The notes below the pieces were generated by a model. The model made no database searches, had not been told where the DNA came from, and saw only the letters and a list, made by a program, of their open reading frames with translations. This document shows, in pieces, positions 43,713-51,779 of a stretch of DNA of 64,000 nt (positions are counted from its first letter, which is position 1; each line of letters opens with the position of its first letter). The stretch spans positions 1 to 64,000 of the forward strand of contig CAWEBN010000011.1 of assembly GCA_963807305.1 (NCBI GenBank), written 5' to 3'. Source of the stretch: JAOPZW01 sp963807305. GTDB lineage: Bacteria; Actinomycetota; Thermoleophilia; Solirubrobacterales; Solirubrobacteraceae. The position numbers and the translations under genes were made by a program.

Positions 43713-44477
43713 TCAGCTCCCCAGGTGGGCGAGCTGCTCGGCGACCTCGTCGGCGTCGGGAGCGTCGAGCACCCCGGCGATCCGCCCGTCGGCGAGCAGG
43801 ATGACGGAGTCGGCGTGCGCCGCCGCCGCGGGGTCATGGGTGACCATCACGACCGTGTGCCCATCCGCGTCGACGACCTCGCGCAGGAGCGCGAGCACGC
43901 CCCGCCCGGTGCGGGTGTCCAGCGCTCCGGTCGGCTCGTCGGCGAAGACGACCTCGGGCCGAGTGACCAGCGCCCGGGCGATCGCGACCCGCTGCTGCTG
44001 ACCGCCGGAGAGCTGCGAGGGACGGTGGCGCAGGCGTTCGTCCAGCCCCACCCGCGCCGCGACCTCGCGCACCTCCGAGCGCCGCGGACGGCGACCGTCC
44101 AGGCGCAGCGGCAGCCCGATGTTCTGGGCGACCGTGAGCGAGGGCATCAGGTTGAAGGCCTGAAAGACGAACCCGATCCGCTCGCGCCTGAGGATCGTCA
44201 GCCGCCGCTCGCCCAGCCCCGCGAGGTCGACGTCGCCGATCGTGACGTGGCCCGAGGTGGGCCGGTCCAGCCCGGCCGCCACGTGCAGGAACGTGCTCTT
44301 GCCCGACCCCGAAGGCCCCATGATCGCGGTGAACGATCCCGCCGCGAGCTCGATGCTGATCCCGTCGAGCGCGACGACCGCCCCCTCGCCCTCGCCATGG
44401 ACTTTGCGCACGTCGCGAAGGGCGATCGCCGGCGCGGTGACGGCGGTCGCGGCGACGTCTTTGGTCAGGGTTTTCAT
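43713..44477 (-). CDS. ABC transporter ATP-binding protein, MacB/LolD type
   Basis: A 254-residue ATPase with Walker A GPSGSGKST (about 54-62), Q-loop VFQAFNLMPSLT, signature LSGGQ (about 156-160), Walker B VVFADEPTGALD and switch His in VTHDP. The ALDG-ISIELAAGSFTAIMG pattern and the gap of three bases to an FtsX-like permease place it in the MacB/LolCDE exporter class. An N-terminal Ala/Thr-rich extension of about 17 residues is present. A perfect 18-base palindrome lies 208 bases upstream. Confidence 0.95.
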   Translation of the reverse strand: MKTLTKDVAATAVTAPAIALRDVRKVHGEGEGAVVALDGISIELAAGSFTAIMGPSGSGKSTFLHVAAGLDRPTSGHVTIGDVDLAGLGERRLTILRRERIGFVFQAFNLMPSLTVAQNIGLPLRLDGRRPRRSEVREVAARVGLDERLRHRPSQLSGGQQQRVAIARALVTRPEVVFADEPTGALDTRTGRGVLALLREVVDADGHTVVMVTHDPAAAAHADSVILLADGRIAGVLDAPDADEVAEQLAHLGS

Positions 44478-45803
44478 GAGCGGGCCTCTTCTGGTCGACT
44501 ACATGTCGCGACGCCGCTCAGCCCTCGAGGAACGGGGAGAGCACCAGCGCGAGGAAGACGACGCGCTGCGCTGGACGGCTGCTGCGAGGAACGGGTGAAC
44601 ATCTCTGCGCAGCCTGGAGCCCGCGAGCCGTGCCGGCCACGGGCCTACCAGGCGTCGCGCGCTCCCGCCAGCCAGCGTGCTCATGGTGCGTCTAGACGCA
44701 CCCTCAGGGTGGGGCTAGCAGCGCACCATGCGAGTACGGCTGCGCCAGCGGCAAGGCTGTCATCAAGCTCGACCGACAACGCCGCCGGCCGCCCAACGCC
44801 TGCAACGGGTGCGACAGCGGACGCGAACGGGCGGCAGTCACGGACGCCTGTCACGGACGACAGGTCTCGCGAGGAGGCGATCGCCGCTTGCCCGCGTCTC
44901 TGACGGCAGCGGCCACCCGGCCGCTGGCCGGGTGGTCGTCTGCTCACCTGCTGCCGGCCTTTTCGTGACCCGGCGGCGCTTCGAAGGCGTCCTGCACGTC
45001 CACCTCGGCGGCAGTGCAAGCAGGACCTTCCTGCCCTACGCCGTGGCTCGGCGTCACCGCCTGGTACACACGACGCAGCTGGCGGCGCTATTCGTGCGTC
45101 AACCATCGACGACGGCGGGGCGCCATGGCGTGCGAGCCCACCCCGGGCACAGGGATCAGCGACAGGAGAAAGCCGCGCCGCGTGTGACCGGCCGAACGGC
45201 CAGCCACAGCCTGGGGCCTGCTCTGCCATGAGAATCGTCATGCAGTGGCACGGCCCGAGCGCGTGACAGTGCCGGGCTCGAACAGGGGATACCCAACGAC
45301 CCTGGTCCGTCGAGCCCGGCACCCTGTCGCGGCGCCCCTCGAGCGTTGTTGCCCCTGATTTAACGCAAACGCATCGGCGCCCGGAAGGTTGGGTGATGTT
45401 TGCCAGTGTCGCGACCGTTGGCGCCGACCCGCTCACGGCGGCCCGCTCCGCTGCCGGCGTGGCGTGCGCCTGCGCACCGCCCACCGCAGATGCCGGATTT
45501 CGGGGCCGGCACGAGGACATCGTCCACAAATGCCACCGCGCCCTCTCAGAAAGCACCGCCGCGCAAAGCTGGTCTCCCGCGCCATTTCAGCGGTGGACAG
45601 CGCCCCCCCGTCCCCCGTGGGGGCTTGTCCTTGCCTACCGCGTCCACGAACGCGCTCCGAGACGGGCCCATGTCGGTGCCCGAAGCGCTACCAGGCCACC
45701 GTGTACGACTCGCTCACACGTCGCCTGGTGCGCAGCACTTCGATGGCGAGAGGCGGCGCTGCTCTGACGCGCGGAACCGAGGACTGCCGCCAACCGCCGG
45801 GGA
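44478..45803. other. Long gene-free stretch in the island
   Basis: About 1.3 kb in which none of the open frames looks like protein (mixed Arg/Ser/Pro shadow composition, no recognisable motif). It contains the 18-base palindrome and the presumed promoter of the ABC operon. It may be decayed DNA between the ABC genes and the integrase relic. Confidence 0.5.
44685..44702. promoter_or_regulatory. Perfect 18-base palindrome, candidate operator
   Basis: GGTGCGTCTAGACGCACC equals its own reverse complement. It lies 208 bases upstream of the ABC ATPase start, in a region with no gene. Size and symmetry suit a TetR- or MarR-type dimer site. No matching regulator gene remains nearby. Confidence 0.5.
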
Positions 45804-46365
45804 GACCATCTCCCAGACCCGTCGCACCGTCGATGAAGCCGCCCCCGAGCTGGTCGACGGTATGCGCGACGGGTCGATCGTCGACCGCTCCCGCCGGCCC
45901 TACAAGCCCGCCGCCGTCCGGTCCTACGAGCGGGCGCTGCAGATGCGCCTGCTGCCCGTCTTCGGCTCACGGCGCCTGGCCGAGGTCAAGGCGGGCGACG
46001 TGCAGCGCTTCCCTGAGGCCCTGCTTCGCGACGGCCTGAACGCGAGCAGCGCGCGCACCACGCTCCACCCGCTGCGCGTGATTTACCGGCGCGCGGTCCG
46101 GCTTGGCGGGTCGGCGACGACCCGACGGCGGCGCTCGAGCTGCCGGCCGCGAAGGGTCGGCGCAGGCGCGTGGAGTCGCCGCCGGGGGCGCTGGCACTCA
46201 TCGTCGCGCTGGCCGCCGGCGAGCAGGCACTCTGGGCGGTTGCGCTGTTCGTCGGGCTGCGCCGCGGCGAGCTTCGCGCCCTCAGATGGTCCGACGTCGT
46301 CCTCGCAGCCGGCGCCGTGATCACCGTCACCCGCACCTGGGAAAACGACGCGGTGTCCGGCGTCG
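45804..46365 (+). pseudogene. Tyrosine recombinase/integrase relic, frameshifted and truncated
   Basis: The first frame encodes the N-terminal SAM-like core-binding domain (PELVDGMRDGSIVDRS, YKPAAVRSYERALQMRLLP, EVKAGDVQRFPEALL, LHPLRVIYRRAVRLGG). About 46110 the match moves to another frame (GDDPTAALELPAAKGRRRR), consistent with a one-base loss. It then continues with GEQALWAVALFVGLRRGELR, which holds the catalytic box-I Arg, and ALRWSDV, before similarity ends near ITVTRTWE. The extreme N-terminus and the HxxR/Tyr C-terminal half are missing. It was probably the island's integrase. Confidence 0.8.
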
Positions 46366-46585
46366 GTTTTCGCGTCGACTTCGCCCTCGCCGACGCCTGT
46401 GGCTCACCGGGTTCAAGGCTTTGTGGGCGCGCGGTCGCGAGTTCGAGGTCTTTCGCATCGTCCGGGCCCCTGAAGGTCTGTTGACGAACACGATCGCTTC
46501 TGGGTGCCTGAACGAAGGTGCAGAAGGGCAGGCGGCGTCGAGCCACCGAAGGTACGTTCGCCGAGTCGCCTCCTCGTTCCCTCCC

Positions 46586-48769
46586 ATGCTCACGCACGGA
46601 CGACGATGCGCTGCGGGCTGGCTGTCGGCCACGTTCGCGGTGCTCCTGGCCACCCTGGCCGCTGCGCCCGCTGCGCACGCGGCGTCCAGCTTGACCGTCG
46701 ACGTCACCCGGCAGCAGCAGATCATCAACGGCTTCGGCGTCAACGCCAACGTCCATAGCTGGGATGGCGGCGAGCTGCGCCCGGCCATCGATGCCATCGC
46801 GGCCATGGGGGCGACGACGTGGCGAGTCATCATCGATCGGGCCGACTGGGAGGCCACGAACGACAACGCCGATCCCTCATCGTTCAACTGGGACGCTTAC
46901 CGCGGCATCTACGAGCGCGGCAAGATGGCTGACCTCTGGGACACCATCGCGGCCATCGAGAGCAAGCCCGGGCAGGTCGTGATGATCAACGCCATGGGCG
47001 CCGTGCCCGACTGGATGGGGGGTAGCCGGATCGATGCCGATACGGAGGACGAGTGGGTCGAGACGTTCGCCTCACTCGTCTACTACGGCCGCGTCTACCG
47101 CCACCTGCGGATCGATCTTCTCGGCCCGATGAACGAGCCCGACTGGAACGGGGTCGAGGGTCCCCAGGTCGGCGCGCAACAGTACGTCCGCCTGTTGCAC
47201 AAGCTCGCCGTGCGACTCGACGAACTCGGGCTCGGCAGCACGAAGCTCGTCGGTCCGGACACCGCGAGCGCGTCGATCGCGGCGTCGTCGTATTACCCGG
47301 CGATGACGGCCGATCCCGTCGTGATGGACCACCTCGCCGCCGTCGCCATCCACGACTACTCGGGCTCGGTGGGCGGCATCGATGGCGCCATCGCCGACAG
47401 CGCGTTTCCGTCCATGAGGTACTGGGTCACCGAGTTCGCGGCGCGCTGTGCGGGCTGCGACACGGGGGCGCCCAACCCGGGCGACTGGGGCTCCGCGAGC
47501 GAGGACGTCGGTCAGGCCTTCTCGTACCTCGACGCCGGCGCCTCGAGCGCGCTCGCCTACGACGCCTGGGACGGCTTCTACGAGCACCATGACAGCATGG
47601 GCTACTGGGGGCTTCTCGCGTATGACGCCGACACGGGGACCTACAAGCCCCGCAAGAGCTACTACGCCCTCGAGCAGCTGATGCGCTACGTGGCGCCCGG
47701 TGCACGCCGGATCGCGGCCGAAACCTCCGATGGCAGCCCCGTCGACGTCGAGGCCTTCGCAGACGGGCCGACGGGCCGCCTCACGGTGGTCATGGTCAAC
47801 ACGGGCTCGTCCCCGGAGCGGGTCACCGGAAGGGTGCTGGGGTCGAGCCCCGTCAACACCCTCGCGACGCGCTACACCGATGCCACGGCAAACTTCGAGG
47901 CCGGCGCCGACGTCGCCGTCGACGATGAGGGCCGCTTCACCGTCGACGTCCCCGCCGACAGCGTGGAGACGCTGACCGGGACCGCGAGGGATAGCGACCC
48001 AGTCCCACCAGCGGGGACCGCACCGCCCATGGCGTCGATCACCGCAGGGCCCGCCGGGACGACCGCCTCCAGCGACGCCTCCTTCGCGTTCACCTCCGGT
48101 GACGTAACGGCGGCCTACGAGTGCTCGCTCGATGCCCAGCCGTGGACGACGTGCGCATCCCCGCGGGCATACGCGGGCCTCGATGCTGGCGAGCACACCT
48201 TCGCCGTCCGAGCGAGCAACGGAGCCGCGACCGGCGCGCCGGCGTCACGCAGCTGGACCGTCACGCCACGCGAGCCCCCGTCCGTGCCGTCTCCAGCCCC
48301 TGGAGCAGGCGGCACCACAACGCTCCTCGGCAGCGAGATCATCGAGGACCTCCGCGACACGGTCGAGCCGGGGACGGCCGAGGCGTTCCCGATGACCGCG
48401 ACCGCGGCCGGTCCACTGCCGGCACTGCGCGTCTACCTCGACGACACGAACCGCGCGACCACGCTCGTGGCCGGCATCTACGCCGATGCCGGCGGACGTC
48501 CGGGTTCGCGCATCGCACAGGGAACTGTCTCCTCGCCGCAGCCGGGCGCGTGGACCACGCTGGACCTGAGCGACGCGTCCGTCAGCGAAGGCACGCGCTA
48601 CTGGGTCGCAGTGCTCGGCTCGGGCGGCACGCTCGCGTTCCGGGACCGCTCCGATGCGAGTTGCTCGAGCGAGACGAGCGGCTCCTCGTCGCTGACCTCG
48701 CTGCCGTCGGTGTGGGCATCCGGAGCCCGGTGGAACACCTGTCAGATCTCCGCGTACGGCACGTCGTAG
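46586..48769 (+). CDS. Secreted GH30-like glycoside hydrolase with accessory domains
   Basis: A 727-residue exported enzyme. The signal peptide ends near AAHAAS (about residue 33). The catalytic domain (about 36-385) is a (beta/alpha)8 barrel with QQIINGFGVNANVHSW at the start, acid/base Glu184 in LLGPMNEPDW and nucleophile Glu283 in YWVTEFAARC, matching clan GH-A, GH30-like. A beta-sandwich follows (about 390-465). Then come an Ig-like domain (AAYECSLDAQPWTTC; about 480-570) and a C-terminal domain (LPALRVYLDDTNRATTLVAG; about 590-727). It likely attacks extracellular plant or microbial glycans. Start ATG 46586. Confidence 0.88.
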   Translation: MLTHGRRCAAGWLSATFAVLLATLAAAPAAHAASSLTVDVTRQQQIINGFGVNANVHSWDGGELRPAIDAIAAMGATTWRVIIDRADWEATNDNADPSSFNWDAYRGIYERGKMADLWDTIAAIESKPGQVVMINAMGAVPDWMGGSRIDADTEDEWVETFASLVYYGRVYRHLRIDLLGPMNEPDWNGVEGPQVGAQQYVRLLHKLAVRLDELGLGSTKLVGPDTASASIAASSYYPAMTADPVVMDHLAAVAIHDYSGSVGGIDGAIADSAFPSMRYWVTEFAARCAGCDTGAPNPGDWGSASEDVGQAFSYLDAGASSALAYDAWDGFYEHHDSMGYWGLLAYDADTGTYKPRKSYYALEQLMRYVAPGARRIAAETSDGSPVDVEAFADGPTGRLTVVMVNTGSSPERVTGRVLGSSPVNTLATRYTDATANFEAGADVAVDDEGRFTVDVPADSVETLTGTARDSDPVPPAGTAPPMASITAGPAGTTASSDASFAFTSGDVTAAYECSLDAQPWTTCASPRAYAGLDAGEHTFAVRASNGAATGAPASRSWTVTPREPPSVPSPAPGAGGTTTLLGSEIIEDLRDTVEPGTAEAFPMTATAAGPLPALRVYLDDTNRATTLVAGIYADAGGRPGSRIAQGTVSSPQPGAWTTLDLSDASVSEGTRYWVAVLGSGGTLAFRDRSDASCSSETSGSSSLTSLPSVWASGARWNTCQISAYGTS

Positions 48770-49027
48770 TAGGGCGGGCGGCCACGCGCCGACAGCGGAC
48801 TCGGTGTTGGTCCACCGCGTTTGAGAGTCGGTCGACGCGAGCCCGCGCGTCGGCGGTGGGCCTGCCGGTTGCAAGAACACTCCCGAGTGCGACGCGGTGC
48901 CCGTAACTGGCGGGGTAAAGTCGGGTGAAGCGCCCGCCGGAGCCGAGCGCAATTCAGCGGCCTCCAGCGGCGCGGATGCCGCTCCGCGAGAGCAAAATCC
49001 GGCTCCGTACAGCCACGGCGGGCGCCC

Positions 49028-49046
49028 TTCGAATCCCCGGGCGGTA
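49028..49046 (+). repeat. Partial tRNA-Glu 3' end, att-like repeat copy 3
   Basis: TTCGAATCCCCGGGCGGTA matches the final bases of tRNA-Glu at 31590-31609 with a one-base gap (CCCCG-GGCGGTA against CCCCGTGGCGGTA). It is followed by ACTGCGAAACC as in copy 2. It marks the probable right end of the island. Confidence 0.65.
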
Positions 49047-49049
49047 CTG

Positions 49050-49077
49050 CGAAACCCCCGTGCACACGGGGGTTTCG
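49050..49077 (+). terminator. Perfect 13-base-pair hairpin after att-like copy 3
   Basis: CGAAACCCCCGTG is followed, after CA, by its exact reverse complement CACGGGGGTTTCG. A TTT lies in the descending arm. It resembles the hairpin after copy 2 and probably ended transcription of the tRNA gene from which the fragment came. Confidence 0.7.
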
Positions 49078-49107
49078 ACCGTTCAGGGGGCCCAATTCGG
49101 ACTGCCA

Positions 49108-49482
49108 TCACAGCCTGGTGAGCCACTCCAGCGGGAACGGCGGCTGCGCTAGCGGCCGCACCGCCAGGCGCATGAGCATGAGCGGGTTGTCGTCGCCCGC
49201 GATGCGGTTGACGTGGACGGTGGCGCAGCCCGTGCAGCGGTGGACCAGCGCCCATTCGCCGTCGCTGCGCACGCAGACGGCGATGGCCTCCATCGACGCG
49301 CCGCAGTCGGCGCTGCGGTCGCCGGGGGTGCGGTTGTCGAGGTGCCGGCTCCACAGGCAGCTCGGACAGTGGTTGCGGTGCTCGGTGCCCGGCGCATCCG
49401 TGGATACGTCCAGGCGGCAGTTGCGACATCGGAAGGTGTCCGGACTCCGGCGCCGGACACCCGTGCGCTGATCGCGCGACAA
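49108..49482 (-). CDS. RNHCP-domain zinc-ribbon protein
   Basis: A 124-residue protein with the actinobacterial RNHCP domain: FRCRNCRLDV, then EHRNHCPSCLWSRHLD, PGDRSADCGASMEAIAV, a third pair HRCTGCATVHVNRIAGDD and the C-terminal region PLAQPPFPLEW. Four cysteine pairs suggest two zinc sites. Function of the family is unknown, though it is widespread in actinobacteria. It is the first recognisable gene outside the proposed island. Confidence 0.9.
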   Translation of the reverse strand: MSRDQRTGVRRRSPDTFRCRNCRLDVSTDAPGTEHRNHCPSCLWSRHLDNRTPGDRSADCGASMEAIAVCVRSDGEWALVHRCTGCATVHVNRIAGDDNPLMLMRLAVRPLAQPPFPLEWLTRL

Positions 49483-49894
49483 GGTGGACCTCCGGGAGGT
49501 GGCTACGAGAAACGGAAGACGGCGTCGCGCGAAGGCCCGGGTCTTGTTCAGGCCCGGCGGCGCGACGTGGCGTGTTCCGTGGCGGCAGTCATTCGTTCAC
49601 CACCTGCCCTTCACCGGTCGGTCGAAGGAGCCCGAGCAGGGTAGCCGCGCGATCCCGTCCGATCAAGCGGTCGGCGCTCACTTGTGGCGCGTCGGCCGCC
49701 GCAAGCTTCCGGTCGCGGGGACGTTCCTGCCCTCATCGGTGCCTTACGTCAGGAATGACGCGCCGATGCGACAGGCAAGGGGGGCTGGCCGGGGCGTTTG
49801 GGGGACTTCGGCCAGTCCTTTGCCCGTGAAGGGGCAGGGGATGCCCCAAACGCTCGTCGTTGCGGCGTCGATGCTTGCGGGTAGCCATGGCGCC
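49483..49894. other. Intergenic region, no gene seen
   Basis: 412 bases between the RNHCP gene and the next plus-strand gene. The frame of the downstream gene is open through it, but its composition before 49895 is not protein-like. Confidence 0.4.
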
Positions 49895-50206
49895 ATGGAC
49901 CACGACGCGCCAGTCCGGCTGACCATCGGCATCGCCGCCTTCCGGGCCATCGCCGCGGCGGTGACCGAGGCCGAGATCGGCGGCGAGGTGCCGTCGGTGA
50001 CCATCTCGCAGCTGCGCCCCGACCTCGAGCTCATGGAGGGCGCCATCGGCGTGGAGCTGACCATCGGCGACGGCCCCGACCGGCGGCGGCAGACGTGGAT
50101 CGTCGCGGGAGCGGGGGAGGTCGTCGCGCACCTCGAGGACTCGCGCGCGGAGGCCGCCGGCGGCGACGACGACGAGGAGCGGGACGCGGACGACGGCGAC
50201 GGCTGA
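49895..50206 (+). CDS. Small acidic hypothetical protein
   Basis: A 103-residue soluble protein: PVRLTIGIAAFRAIAAAVTE then SQLRPDLELMEGAIGVELTI, followed by a beta segment (RRRQTWIVAGAGEVVAHLED) and a highly acidic tail (GDDDEERDADDGDG). No family is recognised. ATG 49895 is chosen; an in-frame ATG at 49841 adds 18 residues of doubtful composition. Confidence 0.55.
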   Translation: MDHDAPVRLTIGIAAFRAIAAAVTEAEIGGEVPSVTISQLRPDLELMEGAIGVELTIGDGPDRRRQTWIVAGAGEVVAHLEDSRAEAAGGDDDEERDADDGDG

Positions 50207-50253
50207 CGACGCCGCGCGGCGTGGCCTGCGGCCGCGCTGCGTACCCTCGTCGT

Positions 50254-50730
50254 ATGGCGATCAGCGCGCTGCCGGTGCCGGTGCGCCGCGTGGGCTACCG
50301 CGTCGCGCATGCAGGGCTGCGCGTGTACTGGCGCGTCGCGCGGCCGCAGACGCGCGGGGTCAAATGCGTGGTCCGCGATCGCGACGCCGTGGTCTTCGTC
50401 CGCCATTCCTACGGCGACCGGCGCCAGTGGGAGCTGCCGGGCGGCGGGATCAAGCGCGGGGAGGACCCGCGCGACACGGCAGCGCGGGAAGCGCGCGAGG
50501 AGCTCGGCCTGGACCTCGCGCAGTGGCGCGCGCTCGGGTCCGTGGAGTCGCGCGGATACGGCAAGCGGACGACCGTCATCTGCTTCGAGGCGTATTCGCC
50601 CGGCCGGGCGCTGACCGTCGACCCGGGCGAGATCGAGGAGGCGCGGTGGTTCGACCTGGCCGATCTGCCAGTGCCGATGGGCCTGGACGCTCGTGTAGTC
50701 CTGACGCGCCTCGTGCACCCTCCGGGCTAG
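50254..50730 (+). CDS. Nudix hydrolase
   Basis: A 158-residue Nudix-fold protein. The Nudix box is complete: GGGIKRGEDPRDTAAREARE then ELGLDL (GX5EX7REUXEEXGU). The 40-residue N-terminal segment (RVGYRVAHAGLRVYWRVARP) is amphipathic and may touch the membrane. It hydrolyses a nucleoside diphosphate linked to some moiety X; the substrate is unknown. It is followed 10 bases later by a PAP2 phosphatase gene and is probably cotranscribed. Confidence 0.92.
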   Translation: MAISALPVPVRRVGYRVAHAGLRVYWRVARPQTRGVKCVVRDRDAVVFVRHSYGDRRQWELPGGGIKRGEDPRDTAAREAREELGLDLAQWRALGSVESRGYGKRTTVICFEAYSPGRALTVDPGEIEEARWFDLADLPVPMGLDARVVLTRLVHPPG

Positions 50731-50740
50731 CCTCGAACGC

Positions 50741-51334
50741 ATGGATGTATCCCTGCTCGAGACGCTCAACGGCTATGCGACGCGTCACGACGCGCTCTTC
50801 GAGGACCCGCTGCGCTTCATGACGCTCCAGGCGCCGGTCCTCTTCATCGTGCTGCTCGGGGCGCTCTTCCTGGCCCACGGCAAGCTCGGCTCGCGCAACG
50901 CGCGCCACGGCGTCGTCGCCGCCGGGTTCTCGGCCGGCCTCGCCCTCGGCATCGCGCAGATCGCCAACCACCTGTGGGCGCGCCCGCGCCCGTACATCGC
51001 GCACCCCGGCGACGTGCACCTGTTCATCCCGGCCTCGGTCGACACCTCGTTCCCCAGCGATCACGCCACCGCGGCGTTCGCCATCGCGATGGCCATCTTC
51101 CTGCGCTCGCGGCGCGCCGGATGGCTCGCGTTGGGGATGGCGACGCTCGTGTCGTTCAGCCGGGTCGCGGTCGGGACGCACTACCCCAGCGACGTGCTCG
51201 CGGGGGCGGCGATCGGCACGCTCTCGGCGCTCGTGTTCTTCCACCCGCTCGTGCGCCGCCCGCTGCACACGCTGGCCGACCGCGTCGGCTCGCTCTACGA
51301 CGGCGTGGTCCTCAGGCGGCCGCAGACGGGCTGA
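50741..51334 (+). CDS. PAP2-family membrane phosphatase (undecaprenyl-diphosphatase-like)
   Basis: A 197-residue membrane enzyme with about five helices. The three phosphatase motifs are present: ARPRPY (with the preceding H-L-W), PSDHATAAF with the catalytic His, and SRVAVGTHYPSDVLAG. The SRV-x6-HYPSDV pattern is that of BcrC/UppP-like undecaprenyl pyrophosphate phosphatases, which recycle the lipid carrier for cell-wall synthesis on the outer face. It overlaps the opposing PRC-barrel gene at the 3' end by 23 bases. Confidence 0.92.
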   Translation: MDVSLLETLNGYATRHDALFEDPLRFMTLQAPVLFIVLLGALFLAHGKLGSRNARHGVVAAGFSAGLALGIAQIANHLWARPRPYIAHPGDVHLFIPASVDTSFPSDHATAAFAIAMAIFLRSRRAGWLALGMATLVSFSRVAVGTHYPSDVLAGAAIGTLSALVFFHPLVRRPLHTLADRVGSLYDGVVLRRPQTG

Positions 51335-51701
51335 GCGCGTCCGCCGCCCACGCGGAAGCGCGCAGTCCGCGCGCCTCGCCGGGCGGCACGCGCACGCCGT
51401 AGTGGCGGCTGAGCATCGCGGCCTGCTCGCGAGCGCAGCCCGCGGGGGACGCGAGCCGCACCGGCGTCTCGCGCAGCGCCTTCTCGTCGAAGGGCACCAC
51501 GACCGCACCCGTGCGGCTCGCCATCCGCTCCGCGGGGACGAAGGTGTACGGCTGCACGACGCCGTGCAGCCGTACGAGGAGCCAGACGGGCCGGTGGCTC
51601 GCCGCGTCGACGAGGAGGTCCTCGACGGTGCCCGCGACGCCGCCGCTGCGTGGGGACAGCGGCGCGCCGATGAGGGGCGGGATGAGACCGGGAGCGTCCA
51701 T
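51312..51701 (-). CDS. PRC-barrel-like protein
   Basis: A 129-residue soluble protein. The N-terminal 70 residues resemble a PRC-barrel: LIGAPLSPRSGGVAGTVEDL, LVDAASHRPVWLLVRLHGV, PYTFVPAERMAS, VVPFDEKAL. The C-terminal 50 residues are helical and Ala-rich. PRC-barrels act in RNA processing or as small regulatory domains. ATG 51701 is used; the longer in-frame start at 51725 is possible. It lies between two PAP2 genes on the opposite strand. Confidence 0.75.
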   Translation of the reverse strand: MDAPGLIPPLIGAPLSPRSGGVAGTVEDLLVDAASHRPVWLLVRLHGVVQPYTFVPAERMASRTGAVVVPFDEKALRETPVRLASPAGCAREQAAMLSRHYGVRVPPGEARGLRASAWAADALSPSAAA

Positions 51702-51779
51702 GCTCTGCCGGCCGGATTTCCACACTTCCGGTCAGGGTCCTTCATCCGGCCTTCAGTGGAGTCCCTACCCTGAGCGGTC

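Larger units (their letters stand above)
31588..49046. mobile_element. Putative genomic island integrated at tRNA-Glu(CTC)
   Basis: Evidence is threefold. The tRNA-Glu 3' end is repeated, imperfectly, at 32525-32548 and 49028-49046, each followed by ACTGCGAAACC and a hairpin. A degraded tyrosine integrase lies at 45804-46365, near the right end. The cargo (permease, NhaC, peptidase, DcuC-like carrier, kinase, ABC exporter, secreted glycosidase) is interspersed with unusually long non-coding stretches (882, 1326 and several 300-400 bases). Two nested or tandem insertions are possible: 31610-32548 and 32549-49046. It is probably no longer mobile. Confidence 0.6.
48770..49107. other. Right boundary region of the island
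   Basis: 338 bases without a gene. They contain att-like copy 3 (49028-49046) and its hairpin (49050-49077). No tRNA 5' half is visible upstream of the repeat. Confidence 0.55.

Noticed and set aside
41403..44903. A 1166-residue plus-strand open frame
   Set aside because: Antisense to the ABC permease and ATPase genes, whose motifs are complete; shadow composition (Gly/Arg/Glu/Gln-rich).
44681..45556. A 291-residue minus-strand open frame in the gene-free stretch
   Set aside because: Low-complexity Arg/Ala/Ser composition, no motif, and the frame has no ribosome site.
31614..49077. Three tRNA-Glu-like fragments read as complete extra tRNAs
   Set aside because: Only the 3' 20-24 bases match; no D-arm or anticodon arm could be folded upstream of copies 2 and 3.
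49841..49894. Earlier ATG (49841) for the small acidic protein
   Set aside because: The added 18 residues lack coding-like composition and there is no better ribosome site; 49895 is preferred, though not proven.
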